Shown here: positions 39,658 to 47,824 of the stretch, piece by piece
Layout: each line of letters starts with the position of its first letter
Position numbering within the stretch: the first letter of the stretch is position 1
Source: Meiothermus sp.
GTDB taxonomy: Bacteria; Deinococcota; Deinococci; Deinococcales; Thermaceae
Assembly (NCBI GenBank): GCA_026004095.1
Contig: BPIL01000004.1
Coordinates: 1 to 64,000, forward strand
Reading direction: 5' to 3'
DNA: 64,000 bases
Notes under the pieces: model-generated
What the model was told of the DNA's origin: nothing
What the model saw: the letters and a program-made list of their open reading frames with translations, nothing else
Database searches by the model: none
Program-made: the position numbers and the translations under genes

Positions 39658-40998
39658 ATGGGCGCGCTGGATGGTCTCAAGGTACTCGACCTTTCCCGGA
39701 TTCTGGCCGGCCCCTTCTGCACCCAGATGCTGGCCGACCTGGGGGCGGAGGTCTGGAAGATCGAACCCCCCAAGGGCGACGACACCCGTAGCTGGGGCCC
39801 CCCCTTCTTGTCAAAACGACAGCCACCCCCTTCCCCCCCGGCGGGGGATGAGGGAAACCGGGCCGGGCCCGATGAGCAACCGGGCTGGGAACTGGGGCCG
39901 GAGGGGGAGAGCGCGTATTACCTCTCCTGCAACCGGGGCAAAAAGAGCGTGGTGGTCAACCTCAAAGACCCCAGGGGCCAGCAGATGGTGCAGGAACTGG
40001 CCCGGCAGGCCGATGTGCTGGTGGAAAACTACAAAACCGGCGACCTGGCCCGCTACGGTCTGGACTATGCCACCCTGTTCAGGCTGAACCCACGGCTGAT
40101 CTACCTGTCCATCACCGGCTACGGCCAGACCGGCCCCCGCGCCCAGGAACCGGGTTACGATGTGGCGGTGCAGGGCCTGTGCGGCATTATGTCGGTCACG
40201 GGGGCGCCGGAGGGCCCGCCCATGCGCGTACCGGTGGCCTGGATAGACCTGATGACCGGGCTGCATGGGGCCGTGGCGGTGCTGGCCGCCTTGCAGGAGC
40301 GGGCGAAGAGCGGGCTGGGGCAGCACATTGACCTGGCCTTGTTTGATGTGGGGCTTTCGGCCATGGTCAACCTGGCCCAGAGCTACCTGCTGACCGGCCA
40401 ACTGCCCGAACGGCTGGGCAACGCCCACCCCCAGATTGTCCCCTATGGGGCCTTTGAAGCGGCGGACGGCTGGTTCATGCTGACCATCGGCAACGACGAG
40501 CAGTACCGGCGGGTTTGTGAGGCCACCGGGCACCCGGAGCTGTGGGATGACCCGCGCTTTCAGACCAACGCGGGCCGGGTCACCCACCGCGCCGAGCTTT
40601 TGCCGAGGCTCGAGGCCATCCTACGGGCCCGTCCGCGTAAGGAGTGGCTCGAGCGCTTCACCCAGGCCGGGGTTCCGGTCACGCCGGTGAACAATCTGGC
40701 CGAGGCCCTGGCCGAGCCCCAGGCCCAGGCCCGGGGTATGCGCCAGCAGGTGCAGCACCCCTGGCTGGGGACGGTTCCGCTGCTGGGCTCCCCGCTGGCC
40801 CACTTCTCGCGCACCCCAGCCCAGATTCGTTCACACCCCCCGCTGCTGGGGGAGCACACCCAGGAGGTGCTGCACGCAGCCCTGGGCCTTTCTTTGGAGG
40901 AGATAAGCGCGCTGGAAGCCGCCGGGGTGGTCAAGACCCACCGGGGGCCTTCGACAGGCCCGGCCCACACCGCAGCGATTCCATATACTGAGAGGTAA
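39658..40998 (+). CDS. CaiB/BaiF-family (class III) CoA-transferase with insert
   Basis: A 446-residue class III CoA-transferase, exchanging CoA between acyl donors and acceptors such as formyl-, oxalyl- or carnitine-type substrates. It begins MGALDGLKVLDLSRILAGPF and has AYYLSCNRGKKSVVVNLKDP and the active-site Asp region PVAWIDLMTGLHGAVAVL. Residues about 52-83 (PPPSPPAGDEGN...) are a Pro/Gly-rich insert absent from the usual family pattern, encoded by a G/C-run hairpin sequence; the frame stays open. The product is otherwise complete, so it may still be active. Confidence 0.9.
   Translation: MGALDGLKVLDLSRILAGPFCTQMLADLGAEVWKIEPPKGDDTRSWGPPFLSKRQPPPSPPAGDEGNRAGPDEQPGWELGPEGESAYYLSCNRGKKSVVVNLKDPRGQQMVQELARQADVLVENYKTGDLARYGLDYATLFRLNPRLIYLSITGYGQTGPRAQEPGYDVAVQGLCGIMSVTGAPEGPPMRVPVAWIDLMTGLHGAVAVLAALQERAKSGLGQHIDLALFDVGLSAMVNLAQSYLLTGQLPERLGNAHPQIVPYGAFEAADGWFMLTIGNDEQYRRVCEATGHPELWDDPRFQTNAGRVTHRAELLPRLEAILRARPRKEWLERFTQAGVPVTPVNNLAEALAEPQAQARGMRQQVQHPWLGTVPLLGSPLAHFSRTPAQIRSHPPLLGEHTQEVLHAALGLSLEEISALEAAGVVKTHRGPSTGPAHTAAIPYTER
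39811..39906 (+). repeat. In-frame low-complexity insert with hairpin inside the CoA-transferase gene
   Basis: The stretch interrupts the conserved GPPF...GESAYYLS junction. It contains a C run (39833-39839) and G run (39843-39847) that can pair around CCGGC. It looks like a short palindromic element or local expansion; no second copy was noticed in this window. Confidence 0.45.
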
Positions 40999-41000
40999 CT

Positions 41001-43364
41001 ATGCACAGGCGGCTTTTGTGGCTTATGGGTTTGCTGGTGCTGGCCTCTTGCGTACCGGTCAATCAGGTACAGCAGGTGCAGGGGCTCACGGGGCCGGTGC
41101 ACATTACCTTCGACCGCTGGGGGGTTCCGCACATCCGGGCCCAGGCCAGCGATATGGACGTGTTTTTCGCACAGGGCTACGTGCACGCGCGCGACCGGCT
41201 TTTTCAGATGGAGCTGGGCCGCCGGGCCGCGCAGGGGCGGCTGGCCGAAATTCTGGGCAGCGGGGCCATCGAGCAGGATCGCTTCTTCCGCACCTGGGGC
41301 TTCTACCGGGCCGCTTTGGCCTCCCTTCCCAACCACACCGAGTTTACCCGCCGGGCCCTCGAGGCCTACGCCGCCGGGGTCAATCAGTTCATCCGCGAGG
41401 GCCACCTACCCCTTCCCTTTGCCCTGCTGGGCTTTACCCCCGAGCCCTGGACCCCCGCCGACACCCTGGCCTGGGGTAAGCTGCAGTCCTACGACCTGGG
41501 GCAGGTCTGGCAGGACGAGATAGACAACACCTTCATCCTGAGCAAGGTGGGCCTCGAGGGCTTCAACGACCTGCGCGGGGCCTATCCGCAGGGCTGGCCC
41601 ACCATCCTCCAGCCCGAAGACCTCCGCAGCCTGGACGAGCCCGCCCAGAGCCGCCGGGTACACCAGCCAGCCGCACTCCCCCCTGGCCTCCTGGAGCGGC
41701 TCGAGCAGGTGGCCGCGTTATCCAGACAGCTCAGCATTGCCCCCCAAGACCCCGACCAGGGCTCCAACAACTGGGTGCTGAGCGGCGCGCGCACCACCAC
41801 CGGCAAGCCGATGCTGGCCAACGACCCCCACCTGCGGCTGCAAAACCCCGCGCTGTGGTACATCGCCGACCTGCGCGGCCCCACCTACCACGCCATTGGC
41901 GCCACCATTCCGGGCGTGCCGGGGGTGTTTCTGGGGCGCAACGACCGGGTGGCCTGGGGGGCCACCAACGTGCGGCCCGACGTAATGGATCTGTTTGTGC
42001 TGGATCTGGAAGGAGAGTCCTACCGCACCCCGCTGGGCCTGGTTCCGCTGCGGGTTCGGCAGGAGACCATCCGGGTACGGGGGGCCGCCCCGGTGACCAT
42101 CACCGTGCGGGAAAGTGAGTACGGGCCGGTGATCTCCGACCTGGGCCCGGCCTTCCTGCGGCCTGGCCTCACGGCGGGCGCCGCCATCGCTACGGAAAAG
42201 CAGGCGGTTTCGGTGCGCTGGACGGGCCTCGACCCGCGGGACACCACCCTGGACGCCTACCTGGGCATGAACCGCGCCCAGAACGCCGAGGAGTTCCGCC
42301 AGGCCCTGAGGCGCTACGTGGCCCCCATGCAGAACTTCGTGTATGCCGATGTGGAGGGTACCATCGGCTATTTCGCACCGGGCTGGGTTCCCATACGCGA
42401 CTGGGACGGGCGCTTCCCGGCCAGCGCCAGCAAAGGGCAGCAGTGGAAGGGCTACCTGCCTTTTGAGCGGCTACCCCAGGTGGTCAATCCCAGGGAGGGG
42501 TTTGTCTCGAGCGCCAACAACCGGGTGCTGCCGCACGGGGGGCCGGACATCTCCAGCTACACCACCGAGGTGTTCCGGGCCCAGCGCATCCGCGAGCTGA
42601 TTCTGGCCACGCCCAAGGCCAGCCTCGAGGACATGGCCCGCTGGCAGGGCGATACCTACTCCATCATTGCCCGCGAGCTGCTACCGGGCTTGCTGGCCTT
42701 GAAGCCCCAGAGCGAGGCAGCCCGACGCCTGCAGAACGCCGTGCGCAACTGGGACTTGCGGGCCGAGCTGGACTCGGTGGGGGCCACGGCCTTCGCCTTC
42801 TACTACCGCGAGATCTCCCGGATGCTGGAGGATGAGCTGGGCCTGCGCTACCCACCGGTGCCCTATACCTTCATCAAAACCCTGCGCGAGGATGGCCGCT
42901 GGTGCCAGAATGCCGGCGCGGGCATTCGAAACTGCGCCCAGTTTATGGCCCAGGCCCTGGAGAAAGCCGGTGCCGAGCTCGAGCGCCGCCTGGGCCCCGA
43001 CCCCTCCGGCTGGCAGTGGGGCCGGCTGCACCAGGCCAGCCTTCCCTCCCCCCTGGCCTCCACACCGCTTATCGGCGGTCTGTTCAACCGCACCATCCCC
43101 ACCCCCGGTTCGATGCACACCGTGAACGTAGCCAACTACAACCAGGACACCTTCCAGCACACCTCGGGGGCCAGCCTGCGCACCCTCTTCGACCTTTCCG
43201 ACCCCGACAACAGCCGCATCATCTATCCCATGGGCCAGTCTGCCGACGTGTTTAGCCCGCATTTCGACGACCTGCTCTGGCTCTGGCGCGACAAGCAGTA
43301 CATCCCCCTCAGCACCCGCCCGGCCGACTGGGGGCCCACCTGGACGCTCGAGCTGAGGCCGTAG
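41001..43364 (+). CDS. Penicillin acylase family lipoprotein
   Basis: A 787-residue Ntn-hydrolase that hydrolyses amide bonds of acyl side chains (beta-lactams, N-acyl homoserine lactones or other N-acyl compounds). A lipobox (VLASCVPV, Cys14) suggests attachment to a membrane. The alpha part has HIRAQASDMDVFFAQGYVHARDRLFQMEL; the autoprocessing site is Gly-Ser in DQGSNNWVLSGARTTTGKPM, Ser becoming the beta-chain nucleophile. ANDPHLRLQNPALWY follows as in the family. TATACT and GAGAGGT lie just upstream. It is 2 nt after the CoA-transferase stop. A second paralogue is at 53369. Confidence 0.92.
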   Translation: MHRRLLWLMGLLVLASCVPVNQVQQVQGLTGPVHITFDRWGVPHIRAQASDMDVFFAQGYVHARDRLFQMELGRRAAQGRLAEILGSGAIEQDRFFRTWGFYRAALASLPNHTEFTRRALEAYAAGVNQFIREGHLPLPFALLGFTPEPWTPADTLAWGKLQSYDLGQVWQDEIDNTFILSKVGLEGFNDLRGAYPQGWPTILQPEDLRSLDEPAQSRRVHQPAALPPGLLERLEQVAALSRQLSIAPQDPDQGSNNWVLSGARTTTGKPMLANDPHLRLQNPALWYIADLRGPTYHAIGATIPGVPGVFLGRNDRVAWGATNVRPDVMDLFVLDLEGESYRTPLGLVPLRVRQETIRVRGAAPVTITVRESEYGPVISDLGPAFLRPGLTAGAAIATEKQAVSVRWTGLDPRDTTLDAYLGMNRAQNAEEFRQALRRYVAPMQNFVYADVEGTIGYFAPGWVPIRDWDGRFPASASKGQQWKGYLPFERLPQVVNPREGFVSSANNRVLPHGGPDISSYTTEVFRAQRIRELILATPKASLEDMARWQGDTYSIIARELLPGLLALKPQSEAARRLQNAVRNWDLRAELDSVGATAFAFYYREISRMLEDELGLRYPPVPYTFIKTLREDGRWCQNAGAGIRNCAQFMAQALEKAGAELERRLGPDPSGWQWGRLHQASLPSPLASTPLIGGLFNRTIPTPGSMHTVNVANYNQDTFQHTSGASLRTLFDLSDPDNSRIIYPMGQSADVFSPHFDDLLWLWRDKQYIPLSTRPADWGPTWTLELRP

Positions 43365-43375
43365 GCCCCCTCCCG

Positions 43376-43381
43376 TACAAT
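43376..43381 (+). promoter_or_regulatory. Putative -10 box of the HExxH gene
   Basis: TACAAT ends 6 nt before the GTG at 43388; strong match, leaderless geometry. Confidence 0.5.
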
Positions 43382-43387
43382 CGGGGT

Positions 43388-44203
43388 GTGCAGTCCCTCC
43401 CGCACCCCTACATCCCCATCCAGGTCTCCGAAGGCTCGGTTCTGCGGGCCAGGGCCATGCAAAGCTACCTGCTGGACTTACGCAAGGGCCTGGTGCGCTA
43501 CGCCCCGATACCACCCGTACACCTGATGGTGCTGGACGAAGCCGACTGGGCCGCCCGGGTCAAACACCCCTACGGCTTCCCCTTCCAGCGCACCAGCCTG
43601 CGTGAAGGGCTGTACCTGTTTCTACCGGCCCGCTACCCCGAGCGCCTGATCTGGCGGCTGCGCGAAGCCCTGGTTCCGGCCATCCAGCGAGCCGGCAGAC
43701 CGCCGGGCCAGCCGGGTGATTTCCTCGACCTCAACCTGGGCCACGAGTATGCCCACGCCGTGGCCGTGGCCTGGAAGCTGCGCACCCGGGTTCGCTGGGT
43801 GGACGAGTTTCTGGCTAACTACCTCTATCTTCTTGCGCTCCACCTGGCCTTGCCGGAGCTCTACCCCAAAGCCAAGCAGTGGGGCTTGCTACTGGCCCAG
43901 CTCACACCCAGCGAGCCCAGCCTGGGCAGCTACGAGACCAAACCCAAGCGGCTTTCCGACCAGCTCTGGTTCCAGGGGCAGTTCACCACCGAGGCCGCGC
44001 GGCTGGTGGAGGAAAAAGGCGAGGCCTTGCTGCGGGGTCTGCTGCAAGCCGCACCCCTCAGAAAATCGACGGTGCACAAACTGCTGGTGGGCCTCGAGCC
44101 CCACCTACGCGACTGGTTTGCCAGCTTTGCTCCTCAAAAGAAGCCTGGCTCTGAGGAAGCAACCAAGGCGCTGGGGTGGGAGGGGGTGGGCGACCCCTCC
44201 TGA
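43388..44203 (+). CDS. Putative zinc metallopeptidase (HExxH), unassigned family
   Basis: A 271-residue soluble protein with no signal peptide. HEYAH at residues 119-123 fits the HExxH zinc motif, and WVDEFLAN (Glu140) 17 residues later could supply the third ligand. The motif sits in a hydrophobic helix (DLNLGHEYAHAVAVAWKL), as in gluzincins. The rest resembles nothing I can name. The Pro-rich N-terminus and the C-terminal tail are probably disordered. Peptidase activity is inferred from the motif only. Confidence 0.75.
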   Translation: MQSLPHPYIPIQVSEGSVLRARAMQSYLLDLRKGLVRYAPIPPVHLMVLDEADWAARVKHPYGFPFQRTSLREGLYLFLPARYPERLIWRLREALVPAIQRAGRPPGQPGDFLDLNLGHEYAHAVAVAWKLRTRVRWVDEFLANYLYLLALHLALPELYPKAKQWGLLLAQLTPSEPSLGSYETKPKRLSDQLWFQGQFTTEAARLVEEKGEALLRGLLQAAPLRKSTVHKLLVGLEPHLRDWFASFAPQKKPGSEEATKALGWEGVGDPS

Positions 44204-44230
44204 GCATGAGCCCGGCTGGGTTTCGCCGGT

Positions 44231-45250
44231 TTATCTGGATGGGGCCACGTCGCCGGGTTTACCGTCCGATACCAGCTTGCGCACCCAGTCCACAAAGCGC
44301 ACATCCCCCACCCGGGTGCTGTAGAACTCGGGCCGCCCGATAATGCAGTGCTGGCTGCCCGGGGCCAGGTAGCTATAGAAGTTGGGGGCCGCTTGTTTGA
44401 TGGAAGCCAGGTTCGCCAGGGCGCCCTGCACCCATTGCTGGGCAATTTCGGGGGTGGGGCGTGGCTGGCCCACAATCAGGCTGTAGAAGAAGATCTGCAC
44501 CTCGTCGGCCAGGGTGCTGTACTGAGCAAAGCTGCGGTTGGGGTAGGCCCTGGCAAAGATCTGGTACAGGTCGTTGGAGCCCAGTTGGGCGGGCTCGAGG
44601 CCCCCAATCCAGCCTGGAAGCGCACCCTGGATACCCCAGGCCCTCGAGGCCACCGGGAAGAACGCGGCCGGGGCCACCCCCAAGGCGGCATCCCCTAGCT
44701 GCGTCACCTGCGCATTGGGGTAACGGCGCATGAAGTAGGGGGCCCACATAATCGAGCCATAGCCGCCCGCACTGCAACCGGTAACAAACACGTTCTGTGG
44801 ATTGGGGATGTTGTTGAAGACCCAGAGCACCGCCTGGCGGGCGTTAACAGCCCCTTTATGCTGAATGGTCAGATCGCCATAGCGGGCTGTGTTGTTGCCC
44901 CAGTGCAGGTCGGCGGTGCAGTAGGGCACGAACACATGCGTCCAGTCACGGAAGGGGTTTTCGGGGTTGCCGCGGTTAAAAATACCCTGACCGGCCTGCA
45001 AGTCCTGAAGCTGCAGGCGGGTGGTGTAGAGGCGGGACTGGGGGTTGCAGCTAGCAGCATCCCAGCAGGCCCCACCCCCCTGGAAATTGACAACCACCTT
45101 GTCGGCGGCCCCTGGGGAGACATAGAAACGCCAGGGGGAGCCATCCGAGCAAACCGCCGCGCCCCCCGGGCGAATTTCCTGCCAGCCTGCCGGGGCCTGG
45201 GCCAGGGCAAAACCAAAGACCACAACCAGCACCGTCAACCAACGTTGCAT
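44231..45250 (-). CDS. Secreted pectinacetylesterase-family protein
   Basis: A 339-residue exported esterase-like protein with signal peptide (MQRWLTVLVVVFGFALAQ). The family pattern is clear: VVVNFQGGGACWDAASC, FVPYCTADLHWGNN, and the nucleophile motif VFVTGCSAGGYGSIMWAPY. The plant pectinacetylesterase fold in bacteria acts on unknown acetylated substrates, so pectin is not implied. AAGGAGG precedes the ATG. A 10-bp palindrome ATAAGCTTAT (45265-45274) lies just upstream, near the divergent beta-barrel gene. Confidence 0.87.
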   Translation of the reverse strand: MQRWLTVLVVVFGFALAQAPAGWQEIRPGGAAVCSDGSPWRFYVSPGAADKVVVNFQGGGACWDAASCNPQSRLYTTRLQLQDLQAGQGIFNRGNPENPFRDWTHVFVPYCTADLHWGNNTARYGDLTIQHKGAVNARQAVLWVFNNIPNPQNVFVTGCSAGGYGSIMWAPYFMRRYPNAQVTQLGDAALGVAPAAFFPVASRAWGIQGALPGWIGGLEPAQLGSNDLYQIFARAYPNRSFAQYSTLADEVQIFFYSLIVGQPRPTPEIAQQWVQGALANLASIKQAAPNFYSYLAPGSQHCIIGRPEFYSTRVGDVRFVDWVRKLVSDGKPGDVAPSR

Positions 45251-45264
45251 ACTGCCTCCTTGGT

Positions 45265-45274
45265 ATAAGCTTAT
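45265..45274. promoter_or_regulatory. 10-bp palindrome in a divergent promoter region
   Basis: ATAAGCTTAT is a perfect palindrome 15 bp before the pectinacetylesterase-like ATG. It could be an operator; no regulator is adjacent. Confidence 0.25.
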
Positions 45275-45307
45275 CGCAATTTGTCCAAAATGCTTTAAAC
45301 TCTGCTG

Positions 45308-45332
45308 GGACGGCTTTCTTACCGGGCCGTCC
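45308..45332 (+). promoter_or_regulatory. Hairpin abutting the ribosome site of the 45344 gene
   Basis: GGACGGC (45308-45314) pairs perfectly with GCCGTCC (45326-45332); the GGAGG ribosome site starts at the next base. The stem could stack on or modulate ribosome binding or protect the 5' end. Confidence 0.4.
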
Positions 45333-45343
45333 GGAGGTGAAAA

Positions 45344-45802
45344 ATGAGAAAACTGCTCGTCTTGTTGGTAGCCATGGTCTTAGGTGGGGCTTTTGCCCAG
45401 GGACGGTTCTTCGGCGAGGTAGCCAGCGGGGATGTAAACCTGGTGCCCAACTTTAGCCTGAGCGCCGCTGCCCGCCTGGGGGCCGAGAACGTGCTGGGCC
45501 CGCTGGCCCTGCGCGGCGGGTTTGGGCTGCAAGCCAGCAGCGGGGGCACCGTTTTTGGTATCGGTGCAGACGCGCTCTACTTCCTGCGCAACCCTGGGCT
45601 GGACTTCTACTTTGGGGGTGGGCTGGGCCTGCAAGCTGGGGTCAACACCGTGTTTGTTCTCTCCGGTACGGCCGGCCTCGAGCTCCCCGTAAGCGGCAAC
45701 TTTAACTTCTTGGTTGAGCTTCAGCCTGCGATCAATTTCGTTGGCGGCAGCAGCCAGTTCACCCTTGGCGTGGAGTTCGGGCCGCGGCTCTACTTCCGCT
45801 AA
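45344..45802 (+). CDS. Small exported protein, outer-membrane beta-barrel-like
   Basis: A 152-residue protein with signal peptide (MRKLLVLLVAMVLGGAFAQ). The mature part alternates small and hydrophobic residues in about eight short strands separated by Gly-rich turns (RGGFGLQASSGGTVFGIGADALYF; FYFGGGLGLQAGV) and ends LGVEFGPRLYFR, as in 8-stranded porin-like barrels. CGGAGGTG precedes the ATG by four nt. A strong terminator follows. Family not identified. Confidence 0.75.
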   Translation: MRKLLVLLVAMVLGGAFAQGRFFGEVASGDVNLVPNFSLSAAARLGAENVLGPLALRGGFGLQASSGGTVFGIGADALYFLRNPGLDFYFGGGLGLQAGVNTVFVLSGTAGLELPVSGNFNFLVELQPAINFVGGSSQFTLGVEFGPRLYFR

Positions 45803-45821
45803 ACCCAAAGACCCAACCCAT

Positions 45822-45850
45822 AACCAGGGATTTGCAATCCCTGGTTTTCT
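45822..45850 (+). terminator. Rho-independent terminator (two-way)
   Basis: Perfect 11-bp stem AACCAGGGATT (45822-45832)/AATCCCTGGTT (45836-45846), loop TGC, followed by TTCT. It serves the 45344 gene and, read on the other strand, could also end the MacAB operon, whose last gene stops at 45850. Confidence 0.85.
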
Positions 45851-47061
45851 TATTCGTAGCGCAGGGCCTCGATGGGATCGAGCGCTGCCGCCCGCGCCGC
45901 AGGCCATACCCCAAAGAACAGGCCCACCAGCGCACTCACCGCCAGGGCCAGCAGCACCGTTGCCGGGTTGAGGATGAAAACTTTGAAGAACGGCACCGTC
46001 GCGGTGATCACCAGCAGCAGCCCCGCCGCCAGCACCACGCCCAGCAGCCCCCCCACCAGCGTGAGCACCACCGCTTCTATTAGAAACTGCTGGCGGATCT
46101 GGCTCGAGGTCGCCCCCAGGGCTTTGCGCAGGCCAATCTCACGGGTGCGCTCGGTTACGCTTACCAGCATGATGTTCATGATGCCGATGCCACCCACCAG
46201 CAACGAAAGCCCGGCAATGGCCCCCAGCAGCGCCTGCAAAATTAGGGTGATGGAGCGCAGGGTGTCCTGGAAGCTCTCGGTGGAGGCAATCTGGTACTTG
46301 CCCTTGCCGTAGCGGCTCTCAAAGATGCGCTGCGCCTGGCGGGTGACCTGCCTGGCATCGGCCCCTTTTTTGAGGGAGAGCACCACAAAATCGTACTGGC
46401 CCTTGCGGGCGGTGGGCGAGGTGTTCCAGATTAGCTCGTTGGGGACATACACGGTCGCCGCCGCCCCCAGCCCCCCAAACAGCCCTCCGGGGGGCTGCAA
46501 GACCCCCACCACGGTAAGCTCGAGGCGGGCCCCATTCGGGTAGAAAAGCCGGGCCACCTGGCCCACCGCCTCGCGGCCAGGGAACAGATCCCGGGCAGCC
46601 CGGTCGGACAGCACCGCCACCGCCAGCCCTCCCCGCGCTTCAGCCTCGCTAAAGTAGCGTCCTTTAGCCAGCTTGTTGGTGGGATCGAGCCGGGGCAGGT
46701 CGCCGGGGGTGCCCTGGAGCTGGATGGAGCGCCGCGTGCCGGGCCGGGCCTCATACTGCGCGCTGGTGAAAAGCTGCGGAATAACCGCGGCGGGCAGGGT
46801 CTGCAGGGCCAGGATATCTTCCTCGCGGATAGGCGCGGTGCTGAAGTCCTGGCCCTCGTTGAAGTTGGGCTGTACAAAAATCGAACGGCCCGCGATGGCC
46901 TCCAGATCCTGGGTGATACCGGCGGTCGCCATCTGACCCAGCGAGATCATGGCCGTGACAGCAAACACCCCAATCACGATGCCCAGCAAGGCCAGAAAGC
47001 TGCGCAGCTTGTTGCCCCACAGCGACTCAAAGGCCATGCGGAAGTTCTCGAGCGGGTTCAT
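45850..47061 (-). CDS. MacB-type ABC transporter permease (FtsX family)
   Basis: A 403-residue inner-membrane permease: N-terminal helix LRSFLALLGIVIGVFAVTAM, a large MacB periplasmic core domain (~50-270), then three C-terminal helices including IAGLSLLVGGIGIMNIMLVSVTERTREIGLRKALGAT, cited in part as GIMNIMLVSVTERTREIG. It probably works with the ATPase at 47099 and the adaptor at 47825 to export a peptide, lipid or drug; no outer-membrane TolC is adjacent. Confidence 0.92.
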   Translation of the reverse strand: MNPLENFRMAFESLWGNKLRSFLALLGIVIGVFAVTAMISLGQMATAGITQDLEAIAGRSIFVQPNFNEGQDFSTAPIREEDILALQTLPAAVIPQLFTSAQYEARPGTRRSIQLQGTPGDLPRLDPTNKLAKGRYFSEAEARGGLAVAVLSDRAARDLFPGREAVGQVARLFYPNGARLELTVVGVLQPPGGLFGGLGAAATVYVPNELIWNTSPTARKGQYDFVVLSLKKGADARQVTRQAQRIFESRYGKGKYQIASTESFQDTLRSITLILQALLGAIAGLSLLVGGIGIMNIMLVSVTERTREIGLRKALGATSSQIRQQFLIEAVVLTLVGGLLGVVLAAGLLLVITATVPFFKVFILNPATVLLALAVSALVGLFFGVWPAARAAALDPIEALRYE

Positions 47062-47098
47062 ACCGGACTGGCCTCCGTGCGTTGAGCTGAAGCGGGAT

Positions 47099-47806
47099 TC
47101 ATACCATACCTCCCTCGGCCACCCGGCCATCGCGCAGCCGCACGATGCGCTGGGCCCGGGCCCCCACATCCGGCTCGTGGGTCACCATCACGATGGTCTT
47201 GCCCTGGCGGTGCAGGGCATCGAACAGCCCCAGAATCTCGTCGGAAGACCTGGAGTCGAGGTTACCGGTGGGTTCGTCGGCCAGCAACAGGTCGGGCTCC
47301 TGCACCAGGGCCCGCGCGATGGCCACCCGCTGCTTCTGCCCCCCTGAAAGCTCGGAGGGCAGGTGGTCGAGACGGTCGCCCAGACCCACCGCCTCGAGCG
47401 CCGCTCGAGCCCGCTTAAGCCGCTCCGCTGCCGGCAGTCCGCGGTAAACCAGGGGCAAGGCCACGTTGTGCAGCGCGGTCAGGCGTGGCAGCAGAAAAAA
47501 CGCCTGGAACACAAACCCCACCCGCTGGTTGCGAATGCGGGCCAGTTGGGCCTCGCTCAGGCCCCGCACCGGCTCGCCCCCCAGCCAGTACTCGCCCTCG
47601 GTGGGCGTATCGAGCAGGCCGATGATGTGCATCAGGGTCGACTTGCCCGAGCCCGAAGGCCCCATCAGGGCCACGTACTCACCAGGGTAAATGCTCAGGT
47701 CAACCCCTGCGAGCGCCCGCACCTCCACCGTGCGGCTTCCGGATCCCGAGCGGTAGATCTTGGTCACGCCGCGCATCTGCACGACGGGTCTGTTGTCAGG
47801 CGCCAC
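47099..47806 (-). CDS. MacB/LolD-type ABC transporter ATPase
   Basis: A 235-residue ATPase with Walker [38 protein letters not shown], signature [15 protein letters not shown] and Walker [13 protein letters not shown]. It lies between the adaptor and the permease genes on the same strand. Confidence 0.94.
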   Translation of the reverse strand: MAPDNRPVVQMRGVTKIYRSGSGSRTVEVRALAGVDLSIYPGEYVALMGPSGSGKSTLMHIIGLLDTPTEGEYWLGGEPVRGLSEAQLARIRNQRVGFVFQAFFLLPRLTALHNVALPLVYRGLPAAERLKRARAALEAVGLGDRLDHLPSELSGGQKQRVAIARALVQEPDLLLADEPTGNLDSRSSDEILGLFDALHRQGKTIVMVTHEPDVGARAQRIVRLRDGRVAEGGMV

Positions 47807-47824
47807 ACGCCACCTCCCCCCACC

